Source: Deroplatys truncata (taxonomy: Eukaryota > Arthropoda > Insecta > Mantodea > Mantidae). From it: a stretch of 64,000 nt of DNA. Below the pieces are notes generated by a model that was given only the letters and a program-made list of their open reading frames with translations, was not told the DNA's origin and did no database searches. The DNA is taken from assembly GCA_030765065.1 (NCBI GenBank), contig CM060976.1:58450539-58514538 (forward strand). The letters are read 5' to 3'. Position numbers and translations under genes: made by a program. Below, in pieces: positions 56,161 through 64,000 of the stretch. Position 1 is the first letter of the stretch; each line of letters begins with the position of its first letter.

Positions 56161-56654
56161 TTTTTACTTTCTCTACTACGTGTAGCAAGTAGGAGAAGTA
56201 TTGCTTTCTCTAAAATTCGATACCGAGATCTCACTGAAATATATGTTTTGAGACACCCTGAATAAACGAACCATTTTTAGAAAAAGGACTGCGCTTGAGC
56301 ACCTTTGTGTCTGTCTGTGAACACACAACTCAACAACTAAAAGTCCGATAAATACCAAACTTGGTATTTATGTTCAGTATCTTCCAAAGATGCGACAAAG
56401 ATTTTCAAGAAAATCCCCCACCCCATGCTACCCTTGCATGGAAGATGTTTTGAAGTTTTTGATTTCCTAAAAAATTGCTCTAATGATTTTGATTAAAATA
56501 CAATGTATTTAAGATATTTACATTACAAATAAAATTATATCTTGAATTTTCTGGGAATAGCCTGTGAATTTCACTTCATTAGAAGAAATTTTGTATAATC
56601 GTGTATAACAGGTGGATGTTAAGTGACAGGCGAAAAGACACTACACAAAAATAT
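56161..56654 (-). repeat. R1 repeat, 3' half (reverse), left of LTR-2
   Basis: Begins at the family end phrase (ttttttactttctctactac at 56,161) and continues through all landmarks until cactacacaaaaat, where LTR-2 interrupts it. Confidence 0.75.
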
Positions 56655-57153
56655 TGTAGCGTATGTGTGTGCATTGTCACGTCGGACACATTATTGCTGT
56701 GTATAATGATATTATTGAGTTGAATTCTTGCCCGGCGCGGCATATTTCCCTCCAATTCCTGGTAAAGGAAAGTGAAGGCAAGTTGAGGGAAGAGCTTTTT
56801 TGTCCGAGAGCGTGGCGTCACCAGTAGAGTCAGTTTAGTGTATATCTTCAGCGTGTGTGAATGTATGTAGCGTGCGTGGTCCATGTGAGTGTGGGGCATC
56901 TCCCTCCAATGTTTGTCTGTAACCTTTTGGAAATTATGTAGCAGCACCAAGGTAACATTATAATAAACCAGAATTAAATGTGAATTTATATGTATTATTT
57001 ATAAATATCCCACGGCCGATTTAGATTTGTGCTGCAAGTTCCTGGTAATCTCTGGTACGCCTCTGTAGTTACGACCCCTGAATGTTTATGCAGGAGTAAC
57101 TAAATTTAACATTTTAAGTGCAAAACCTTTTGGCCTCACCCTGGTGTATAACA
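56655..57153 (+). mobile_element. LTR-2 family, copy 2 (solo LTR candidate)
   Basis: 499 bp, TGTAGCGTATGTGTGTGC to CCCTGGTGTATAACA. It matches 27,235-27,750 from end to end, including gtgtggggcatctccctcc, the polyadenylation signal in 'aataaaccaga' and 'ccttttggcctc'. It splits an R1 repeat: the left flank ends cacaaaaat(at) and the right flank resumes aatgtagacctc, as in the unbroken R1 at 12,570. The opposite strand has an open frame of 123 codons that reflects composition. Confidence 0.6.
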
Positions 57154-57480
57154 ATGTAGACCTCTTTAAAACACACAGTTTATTTTAAATAAGGTTTTTT
57201 TGTGGCATAATGCGTTTCTTGGGTATCCGTTATTAGAATTCGAATTGTTCATCACTTGTGTTCTTTTAAAGTGCCGTCAACATTCGGTTGTTTCTCATGG
57301 AAACAGTATGGAATTTTACGGCTAGCATTTAGAGTCCAGTTCTTAAACATTTGACTGTCGCTGTTCACTTTGTATCTATAACGAAATGTGTAATGCTGCT
57401 ATTTCTGCAAAGGCTTATTTATGTACCATCAATAAACGATACAGGATAGAAAAAGTCTTGTGAATGTGTGATATTAGATA
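57154..57480 (-). repeat. R1 repeat, 5' half (reverse), right of LTR-2
   Basis: Resumes after LTR-2 with aatgtagacctctttaaaac and ends with the subfamily 5' phrase ('aacatttgactgtcgctgtt', 'tatctataacgaaatgtg'). Confidence 0.7.
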
Positions 57481-58072
57481 TTTTTATCAGCGTTTGCATG
57501 ACCCCGAAGACCTCTCTTGCTCCCAGTTCCTGAGATACGACCCGATATTTCTTCACCATAGAAGTTAGGTTACAGATTCCCTATCAGATACTATTAACTA
57601 TTTTGGGATGACGACACCGCATAATTTCGGCTTTCTGGGAGTCATAAGGATAACGCATTGATTTTATCTTTTCCTGTAGTTATATAAAAATATTTACACT
57701 TTGGTATAGATGTGAAACTAGTCGACTGGGGTTCTGACACGGTGTGGGACACTGTGGTACGCTACAATACTTTCTCTACAGGCAAGTCGCAGGCAAGGGA
57801 AAAATTGAATAGAAACGTTTAGTGTTACAATTTTACTATATGAACAGACTGTATGCGTAAAAATAGGAATCGAGTGTTTTCTCTCTAGGCAGCATTTCTT
57901 CACCATAAACGTGGGTTTTCCTAGCGGCGCACTTATGTCGCGCGTAGTTTAAAACACCGACCCTAAACGCATCACGTAATGCGCTGCGTATTATGTTTTC
58001 CTACAAACGGATAAAACGTGGCTTGTCGAAGAAACTCTCCAGTTGAGAACAGATTAAAACATCTGATGTGCT
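57480..58072. other. Unassigned DNA
   Basis: No feature recognised between two R1 copies. Confidence 0.4.
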
Positions 58073-58894
58073 ACACTCACATGACCTTCTCTACTCTTGA
58101 ACAAACTATTTTTACAAACGTTTTTTCTCCATATGCTTCATGTTAATCGAGATGTTACTCTTATTGCTAATTTTCTTGTAGGTGCAAGGTGAGTATGGTA
58201 GACTTTAAGCGATAGTCATATCTTTTAAGAGCTGGTTGCTATGTGGCGCATTCCATTCTCTTTGTATGTCCAGTAGATAAAAAAATGAACAACGAATTCC
58301 CATTTGAGAAAAAGTATAAGTATTGGAAAATTTAAGGGAATAACAAGAAATATCTCGAAAATGGTTCACTCAACAAAAAAATGTATATGATATAAATTGT
58401 GTATTTTAACGCTATCTACATTTTTTGTGTAGTAAAAGTTTGTCTATCTCTTATGGTTTACCAGTTATGCAAAAGTCGTTCACAATGAACAATACATTCC
58501 CAGAAAATTTGAAATATACATTCCATTTTCATAAAAATATCTTAAACATATGATATTTTAATCAAAATCGTTAAAGCCATTTTTGAGAAAATTAAAATTT
58601 TCGACAAATGTTCCATGTAAAGGGTAATCTGGGGTGGGGGATTTTCTTGAAAACCTTCGTGTCGCAACTCTAGAAGATACTGAACCTAAATACCAAGTTT
58701 GGTGTTTATCCGACTGTTCGTTTCTGAGTTATGCTGTTAACAGACAGACACACTCACGGACATGTTTCCAAAAATGCTTTTTTCTGGATTCAGGGAGCCT
58801 CAAAACATATATTTTCGGTGAAATCTCGGTATCGAATTTTTGGGTGGAACACAATACTTCACCTACTTACTATACGAAGTAGAGAAAGTAAAAA
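58073..58894 (+). repeat. R1 repeat, best full-length copy
   Basis: 822 bp from acactcacatgaccttctc to tagagaaagtaaaaatg. All family landmarks are in order and little eroded: 'ggtgcaaggtgagtatgg', 'taagcgatagtcat', 'attccattctctttg', 'cccatttgagaaaaag', 'cagttatgcaaaagtcgttc', 'ttttaatcaaaatcgttaaa', 'aaataccaagtttggtgttt', 'agttatgctgttaacagac', 'aaatctcggtatcgaattt'. It ends just before the PIF/Harbinger remnant. Near the 3' end, ctacttactatacgaagtag can form a small hairpin. Suitable reference copy. Confidence 0.75.
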
Positions 58895-58992
58895 TGAATT
58901 GTGTATCAAAACTGCTAATAGCCGCAATAGGCATAGCTTTTTTCTGACTGTGAAGCCATAGAAGACGAAATTGATTATGTAGTTGATCATTA

Positions 58993-59265
58993 TTGCTTAT
59001 CAAGTCTGTTAGTGAAGTGTTTTCATATAGAGAAAAGCAGGGAGTTTTTAAAATAATAATTGAGAAATACCTATTACAAGAAAATGTGAAATTTAAAGCA
59101 TACTTCAGATTCACCCGAAAAAAGTTTAGTTTCCTGGTTAACCAAAATCAAGATGATTTGTATACAAAACCATACAATCGAATGAAAATATCCATTTCAC
59201 CAGTAGAAACAGTTGCCCTAACTCCGAGGTATATATTAAGAAGGGAAGTTGCATTTCTTAATTAA
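58993..59265 (+). pseudogene. PIF/Harbinger transposase, N-terminal part
   Basis: Open frame reading IIEKYLLQENVKFKAYFRFT, then 'RKKFSFLVNQNQDDLYTK', ISPVETVALTPRYILR. These match the N-terminal region of insect Harbinger transposases (L...F..YFRM...F..LL..., then the ISP.ERLA.TLRYLA block). The frame ends soon after that block; the catalytic DDE part is missing. The DNA upstream to 58,895 has stops. Its role would be DDE cut-and-paste transposition with a 3-bp target. Confidence 0.6.
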
Positions 59266-59404
59266 TTCAGAATTTAATGAACATGTGGCTGGTCTATTCC
59301 TTATACTGGTACACAAAAAGTACTGAAATTACACAAATTATCGTAGTTTTCTTCATTGTTGGCCGTGGTGCTAGATGAGTGAGGTGAGCGAGCGTTCATC
59401 AGCG

Positions 59405-59656
59405 CTACAATGGTGAATCCTTCTTTAAAGTATTTTTGAAGTCTGCATTCGCCATATTCCACAAAATGGAGTGTTCAGCAACCAATTCAATTAGCTGTTC
59501 GTCTTCTACAGCTGAAAATCGAACAGTAGGAGGTGGTGTAATTTTGTAGCATACACGATGCGTATCAAATATAACTTTACACACAAGACCTTTATCACGC
59601 AACACACTACGCACTAGACTTCTCTTGATGCAGTAGGTATGTCGCGCCAGACGCAT
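59405..59656 (-). pseudogene. MADF-domain protein, N-terminal part (Harbinger partner type)
   Basis: On the minus strand, after a basic leader (MRLARHTYCIKRSLVRSVLR), the reading FSAVEDEQLIELVAEHSILW and 'ANADFKNTLKKD' is the start of a MADF (Myb/SANT-like) DNA-binding domain: E.LI.LV..H..LW......Y/F. The open frame stops after KKDSPL, before the second half of the domain. The divergent arrangement with the Harbinger transposase 140 bp away matches the two-gene structure of PIF/Harbinger elements, where the MADF/Myb partner helps the transposase bind DNA and enter the nucleus. A host MADF gene exon is the alternative. Confidence 0.6.
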
Positions 59657-59712
59657 TATGTTGGCGCAAAACGAACTGCGTAGTTTAGGAAAACATTTAA
59701 ATTATTTTTTTA

Positions 59713-61140
59713 AATAGAGAGAGTTGAAGGTTGTTACACAACATTACTAAAATGTTCTTATTTGAACGCGTTTCGGAAGAACGGTTTGCTCCCATCGTCA
59801 GCATGTTTCCAACTGATTTTGTCGGTTATTGTCTGGGGAGTGTGTGTGGTTAGTGGTGTTCTCTGGTGCTGGATTGATGAGCCACCAAAGGCTGCTGGGT
59901 GGCGGTAGTTCGAAATTCATTAGCTGATTCCTGTATTTGACGATATATATTTTTTCCCAGATGTCCAATTCATTGCTGCCGTTGATAGGTTTTAAGAGTT
60001 TTATGTTTGGAATGATTTAATGCTTTGATGACCAGAAATGATGTGCTACTGCTGATTTATCCGTCTGTTTTTGGTAAATGCATCTCATATGTTCTTTAAA
60101 TCTTATTTAAAGATTTCTTTTGGTTCCTCATAGGTAGATATACTAAGTTGCAGTCATTACAAACTATTTGATATATACCAGCTGATTTATCGTTGGGGAT
60201 TGGGTTATTTTATTCTGTTGCATAGTAGTTTCTGTATAGTGTGATTATTCTGTGGAGACAGGGTGATATTGTATTTATTTAAAATCCTTTGAAATTTATG
60301 ATGTATCCAAGAGAGGTAAGTGAACTTCCTATATGCTTGTGGTTTTTGTTGTCCGAGTAAAATAGTCGTTTGTTGGATGTATTTCTGTCTTTCAAACTTT
60401 TTTATCTTCTTATCTGTTGTTTTTTTCTGGTATCCATTCATGATGGCTATGTGGATAATGTGTTGGTATTCCTTCTGGTATTCCTCTTTATCCAATGGTA
60501 TATGTACTAACCTGCTTGTAAGGCCATTTAAAATTGCATGTTTGTGGCTTGTAAGACTGTAGCTATTGTTTTTAATATAATTTTCTGTGCGTGTTGGTTT
60601 CCTGTAAATGCCAAACGTTAGTTTGTTGTGTGCATTATTTCTAATGATCTTGATATCTAGGTAAGGTAATTGGCCGTTTTATTCTTTTTATTGTGCATTT
60701 TATAGATATTTTTGTGAATTCATAATTTCAAAGCATCTTCTGAAAGTTCTTTTTGGAACCATAGGAAAAATATCATCTACGTCCTATACCAGGTTTTGAA
60801 TAGACGTGGGAAAGATTTAGTAATATGGTATTCAAAATGGCTCATACATAGTTCTGCTAATAAAACTCTTAAAACCGATCAATAGCAGCAATAGATTGGA
60901 CATCTGGAAAAAATAAATATCGTCAAACACAGGAATCCCCTAATGAATTTTGAACTACCGCCACCCAGCTGCCTTTGGAGGTTCATCAGCCCAGCACCAG
61001 AGAACACCACTAACCACACACATTCCCCAGACAATAACCGGCAACATCAGTTGAAAACATGCTGACAATGGGAGCAAACCGTTGTCCTGACGCGCTCAAG
61101 TAGGAACATTTTAGTAATGTGGTGTAACAACCTTCAACTC
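59713..61140 (-). mobile_element. Penelope-like element with inverted ends
   Basis: The left ~0.3 kb (59,713-60,010, read on the minus strand) is repeated in reverse at 60,857-61,140: both contain gaactaccgccacccag, 'ccagacaataaccg', 'aaaacatgctgac' and 'gtaacaaccttcaactc'. Between them the minus strand encodes reverse transcriptase and GIY-YIG parts (59,930-60,830). Terminal repeats in inverted order are a known feature of Penelope-like elements. The coding part is truncated at its 5' end just upstream of the reverse-transcriptase catalytic box. Confidence 0.8.
59930..60830 (-). pseudogene. Penelope-like reverse transcriptase / GIY-YIG endonuclease, 5'-truncated
   Basis: Minus strand, in order: DVDDIFPMVPKRTFRR at about 60,780 (catalytic YVDD with Tyr changed to Asp), LPYLDIKIIRNN, LTFGIYRKPTRTENYI, 'SYSLTSHKHAILNGLTSR', then the open frame 60,205-60,495, and after it SGIYQIVCNDCNLVYL, 'FKEHMRCIYQKQTDKSA', 'AHHFWSSKH', 'LDIWEKIYIVKYRNQLMN'. 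The GIY...VCNDC...VYL string is the GIY-YIG nuclease of Penelope-like elements, including its cysteine pair. Frameshifts occur around 60,100 and 60,700. Role of the family: target-primed reverse transcription, with the endonuclease opening the target. Inactive copy. Confidence 0.8.
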
Positions 61141-61780
61141 TGTTCACTGTTACTAGCTTCTCAATCTTCAAAACTAATTAATTTCAATTATTTTTCATTG
61201 TTTGAGTCTGCTACGTATTGCGCTCGACGTGTTAGGTTGCACGCGACGTAGAATGTGCGTTGCTAGGAAAAGCCGCGTTAAACGCGAAAGCATTAACTCC
61301 CAGAGAGAAGTTCTCGATCAACGCACTTGCACAGCGTACTTGTGCACGTATATGCAACGTCAAAGAGAAAAAGGCTTAGAACCCTTTACCACCAAACAGG
61401 AGCTGTGGTTTGCTTTAGAACCGGTATCCTGCTTTGTGGAAGCTAATATTAATATAATCAGATTTACGAGAACAATAATATGATTGAGCTGAGCTAATAA
61501 ACACAATATGCTTATCAGTGAAGGCGTTCTCATCCCCTCCCTAAACCAGGCTCTGCACACAATACCGTCCCAGACCGCGACAATTACTGCGTGCGCCGCG
61601 TAATATTCCATGAGGCAGATCCCTCCAACAGGGTTAGGTCTTCACCACTTCCTATTGTTTGGTGTAACAAAGGCTTTATACGATTTTTTTTATAGAAAAC
61701 CTTGTTTTTATCCTTAACGTCTGCAATTTCAATTCCATGCTCAAATTAAGGCTAATGGCTAATTTAAAAAAAATCTGTTG
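61141..61780. other. Unassigned DNA
   Basis: An open frame (61,202-61,483, plus strand, 93 codons, arginine-rich) is not recognised. Nothing else is named. Confidence 0.35.
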
Positions 61781-62355
61781 TTACTTCACATAACTTTCCA
61801 CGCGCTCTTTTACAAACAATTCTTACAAAAGGTTATTATTCTAGCTGATTGTTACACATATCGCTGTACGGTACAGTAATCAAATTTGTGAGAGCGTATT
61901 CTATGTATCGGCTTTGAAATACCAAGCCTTTTCATGACCATGAGAGAGAAAAAAAAACAAATAACTGTTTTTCATTTATGAAACATGCAAGTATTTAAAA
62001 CTTCAAACCAATAACAATGAATATCTCGGAAATGGTTAAACCCATAACAAGTTGTTTCATATAAACTATGTATTTAACGGGATCTAAGATATTGTATATC
62101 ACTATTGGTTAAAAAATTATCAAAAGTGATTCAGAATAAACATGACTTAAGAGGCTAGTCCATAAAATTTAAGATATTAATTTCATTTAACATGCAAATA
62201 TAATAAACATAGAATATTTTAATCAGAATCTTAGAGCCATTCTTGAAAAAATCATTTTTCTAACAGTTCTCCAGGTAAAGGGTAGTTTGAAGTAGGGCAT
62301 TTTCTTGAAAAACTTCGTTTTGCATCCTTTTTAGAAGGCTGAAGTTAAATTTGAT
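61781..62355 (+). repeat. R1 repeat, 5' two-thirds
   Basis: Starts gttacttcacataacttt; landmarks through 'aagtagggcattttcttg' and 'gaaggctgaagttaaat', then the match is lost. Confidence 0.65.
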
Positions 62356-63274
62356 ACTATAATTGACTGGGAGATATAAATAATTAAATTAAGAATTCAG
62401 AGTGAGATAGAGAAATAATTGCAATAATTAATAATTTTCTTTGTATTAAATCGATGCATAATGCAACAAGCCTGAGCTGAAAGATATGTCCGGAGAAGGA
62501 GATCATTAGCGACTCATGTTAAGGAAATGCATTAGTAACAGCTGAGCAGCGAACGTATTAGCATAAGGATTCCTGGAAAGAAATTAAGATTGAGTTCAGT
62601 ACGTTTGCAAAGTCTCGTGGACAGAAATTTTGTAAATTAGAAAGGGAAATGCAATTCCGAGATTCAAGCAAGGCACTATTAGAAACAGCTTCATATACGT
62701 ATATGTAGAGTTTTAAGATTGGACCGCATAAGTAGAATATTGGCAGAGATGGCGATAGGTAGGCGGAACTTAAATTGAGAAACCAGCATGCATTTTAAAT
62801 CTTACTTACTTAATCGTGTGACGACGCCTGTGATTACTCGTATGGAATTTAGTTTTATTTTAAGTTGTGTAGCGCCCAGGAACGCGCTTGAGTGAGAAAG
62901 ATATAGCGGCTATTGCGAGGGATCATTACGAGTAACATTTTTGTGACTTACCGCAACTAAGCTTCGCTTCATTATTATCGTTATTATTATAATAATAGAA
63001 ATAATTTAATTATTTAATTCAAAATTCGGAGATCCTTTTCAAATAGAATATGTAAGTCAGTATTAAAACTAATGAACTAAACTAGTGTTATCCTTTCACG
63101 ATACACTCATGCCTGGGATAAATAACTCATAGCTATACCACTGTAGCAGCCAACTGATCAGACAACCCGGAACCAGCTAAAATATGGCGACATCGTAGAG
63201 CCCAACAACAAAGCAGGCAACATTAAACGTTATCTAAAATGATGCAACTTCGATTAAGAAGTATCCAAATTTGA
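62356..63274. other. Unassigned DNA between two R1 parts
   Basis: About 0.9 kb separates the two R1 pieces. It may be an inserted element (aaat occurs at both junctions, 62,352-62,355 and 63,317-63,320) or two independent R1 copies with unrelated DNA between. No coding motif seen. Confidence 0.35.
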
Positions 63275-63511
63275 AAAAAAGGGTGTGGTTTCAAAAGTTT
63301 CGGATCACGAATCGCTTCAAATTACCAAGTCTGATATTTCACAGACTATTTAGTTTTTGAATTATGCCGTTTACAGACACACGCACGTGCACCTTTTTCT
63401 AACACTTTTTGATTCAGGTATCTCAAAACGTCTATTTTCGGTGTAATCCAATTTTTGAGTGGAATACAATACTTCTCTTCTTACCATGGGAAAGTAGTAG
63501 GGAAAATAAAA
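63275..63511 (+). repeat. R1 repeat, 3' third
   Basis: Landmarks 'aattaccaagtctgat', 'aattatgccgtttacagac', 'gtctattttcggtgtaat' and the end phrase gtagtagggaaaataaa. Confidence 0.65.
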
Positions 63512-63601
63512 AAGCAAATATTTGAATACAGCAGATTCCTTAGTTTTGTAGTTGTTAGATTCACTTTAGACCAACACTGTACATTTATTCCCTTTCCAAT
63601 G

Positions 63602-63640
63602 TACACTACGTGATCAAAAGTATCCGAACTCCTGGCTGAA
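63602..63640 (-). other. Right terminus of the Tc1 element
   Basis: tacactacgtgatcaaaagt followed by atccgaactcctggc has the form of a Tc1 terminal inverted repeat (CACTACGTGATCAAAAGTATCCG) next to a TA, 46 bp downstream of the transposase stop. Confidence 0.6.
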
Positions 63641-63685
63641 AATGACGTACAAGTTCGTGGCGCCCTTCATCGGTAATGCTGGAAG

Positions 63686-64000
63686 TCAATATGGTGTTGG
63701 CCCACACTTAGCCTTGATGACAGCGTTCACTCTCGCACGCATACTTTCAACCAGGTGCTGGAAGGTTTCTTGGGGAATGGCAGCCCATTCTTCACGCAGT
63801 GCGGAACTGAGGAGAGGTATCAATGTAGGTCGGTGAGGCCTGGCACGAAGTCGGCGTTCCAAAACATCCCAAAGGTGTTCTATAGGATTCAAGTCAGGAC
63901 TCTGTGCAGGCCAGTCCATTACGGGTTTGTTATTGTCGTTTAACCACTCCGCCACAGCCCGTGCAGTATGAACAGGTACTCGATCATGTTGAAAGATGCA
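63686..64000 (-). CDS. Tc1-type transposase, C-terminal part (runs off the window)
   Basis: 105 codons open from the window edge to the stop at 63,686-63,688. It reads FQHDRVPVHTARAVAEWL, VMDWPAQSPDLNPIEHLWD, then VLERRLRARPHRP and ends CGPTPY. Between the Asp of QHD and the Glu of PIE there are exactly 34 residues, the DD34E spacing of Tc1. QHD-x-APxH and SPDLNPIEHLWD are family signatures; the usual ..APCHTA is VPVHTA here. There is no stop or frameshift in the visible part, and a terminal repeat follows, so this may be the youngest DNA transposon in the window. The first Asp and the DNA-binding domains lie beyond 64,000. Role: cut-and-paste transposition at TA. Confidence 0.85.
   Translation of the reverse strand, partial: CIFQHDRVPVHTARAVAEWLNDNNKPVMDWPAQSPDLNPIEHLWDVLERRLRARPHRPTLIPLLSSALREEWAAIPQETFQHLVESMRARVNAVIKAKCGPTPY

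Noticed and set aside
12058..58894. R1 as a Helitron
   Set aside because: A small hairpin lies near the 3' end, but there is no CTRR terminus after it and no consistent 5' TC or insertion between A and T.
1..64000. CRISPR array, bacterial operon or phage content
   Set aside because: No regularly spaced repeats, no prokaryotic-style gene packing; all recognisable coding remnants are eukaryotic transposons.

Overview
The window looks like gene-poor, AT-rich nuclear DNA from an arthropod, very probably an insect. It has no bacterial operons, no ribosome-binding-site-led genes and no intact host gene. Instead it holds layers of dead or dying transposable elements typical of insects: mariner and Tc1, a DUF4817-type Tc1/mariner relative, two kinds of hAT, a THAP transposase, a PIF/Harbinger pair, pogo fragments, a Penelope-like element, non-LTR retrotransposons, LTR elements and tRNA-derived SINEs. 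The mix suggests a large insect genome, perhaps a cockroach, termite, stick insect or orthopteran, but the order is a guess.

Layout. 1-8.7 kb: copies of a ~0.8-0.9 kb non-coding repeat called R1 here, plus two SINE pieces. 8.7-12.9 kb: repeat R3 split by a solo LTR with a 4-bp target duplication, a 352-bp foldback MITE, a second LTR and a reverse R1. 13.1-16.1 kb: a perfect 71-bp palindrome inserted with a 17-bp target duplication, beside a mariner that itself holds a 0.56 kb SINE. 16.8-20.3 kb: a reverse LTR of the same family, a LINE 3' fragment and a SINE. 21.2-25.4 kb: a mariner pseudogene with D34D spacing and a ZMYM1-like hAT pseudogene. 25.5-30.2 kb: R3, R1, a small element with ~85-bp direct repeats, a SINE, a second LTR family (LTR-2) and a third forward copy of the first LTR family. 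31-36.4 kb: a pogo C-terminus, two LINE fragments, a complete-ended hAT element (1,410 bp, TIRs and 8-bp duplication) and a possible LTR. 36.8-46.1 kb: a pogo-like terminus, a DUF4817 transposase relic, several SINEs, half a MITE, R1 and unrecognised ORFs. 47.1-51.3 kb: a THAP-transposase pseudogene and a LINE reverse-transcriptase relic. 52.7-57.5 kb: a possible first exon with a splice donor, unrecognised ORFs, R1, a tRNA-headed SINE and the second LTR-2 copy. 58-64 kb: R1, a divergent PIF/Harbinger transposase plus MADF pair, a Penelope-like element with inverted ends, R1, and the start of an apparently open Tc1 element that runs off the right edge.

The genes do not work together as a pathway. 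What connects the parts is nesting: insertion order can be read from interrupted elements (LTR in R3, SINE in mariner, LTR-2 in R1 twice). The best candidates for undescribed biology are the R1 family (about a dozen copies, no recognised coding capacity), the LTR family beginning TGAGGCAG with a variable ~28-bp repeat near its 3' end, and the palindromic insertion. All identifications come from reading the sequence by eye; no database search or folding program was run.
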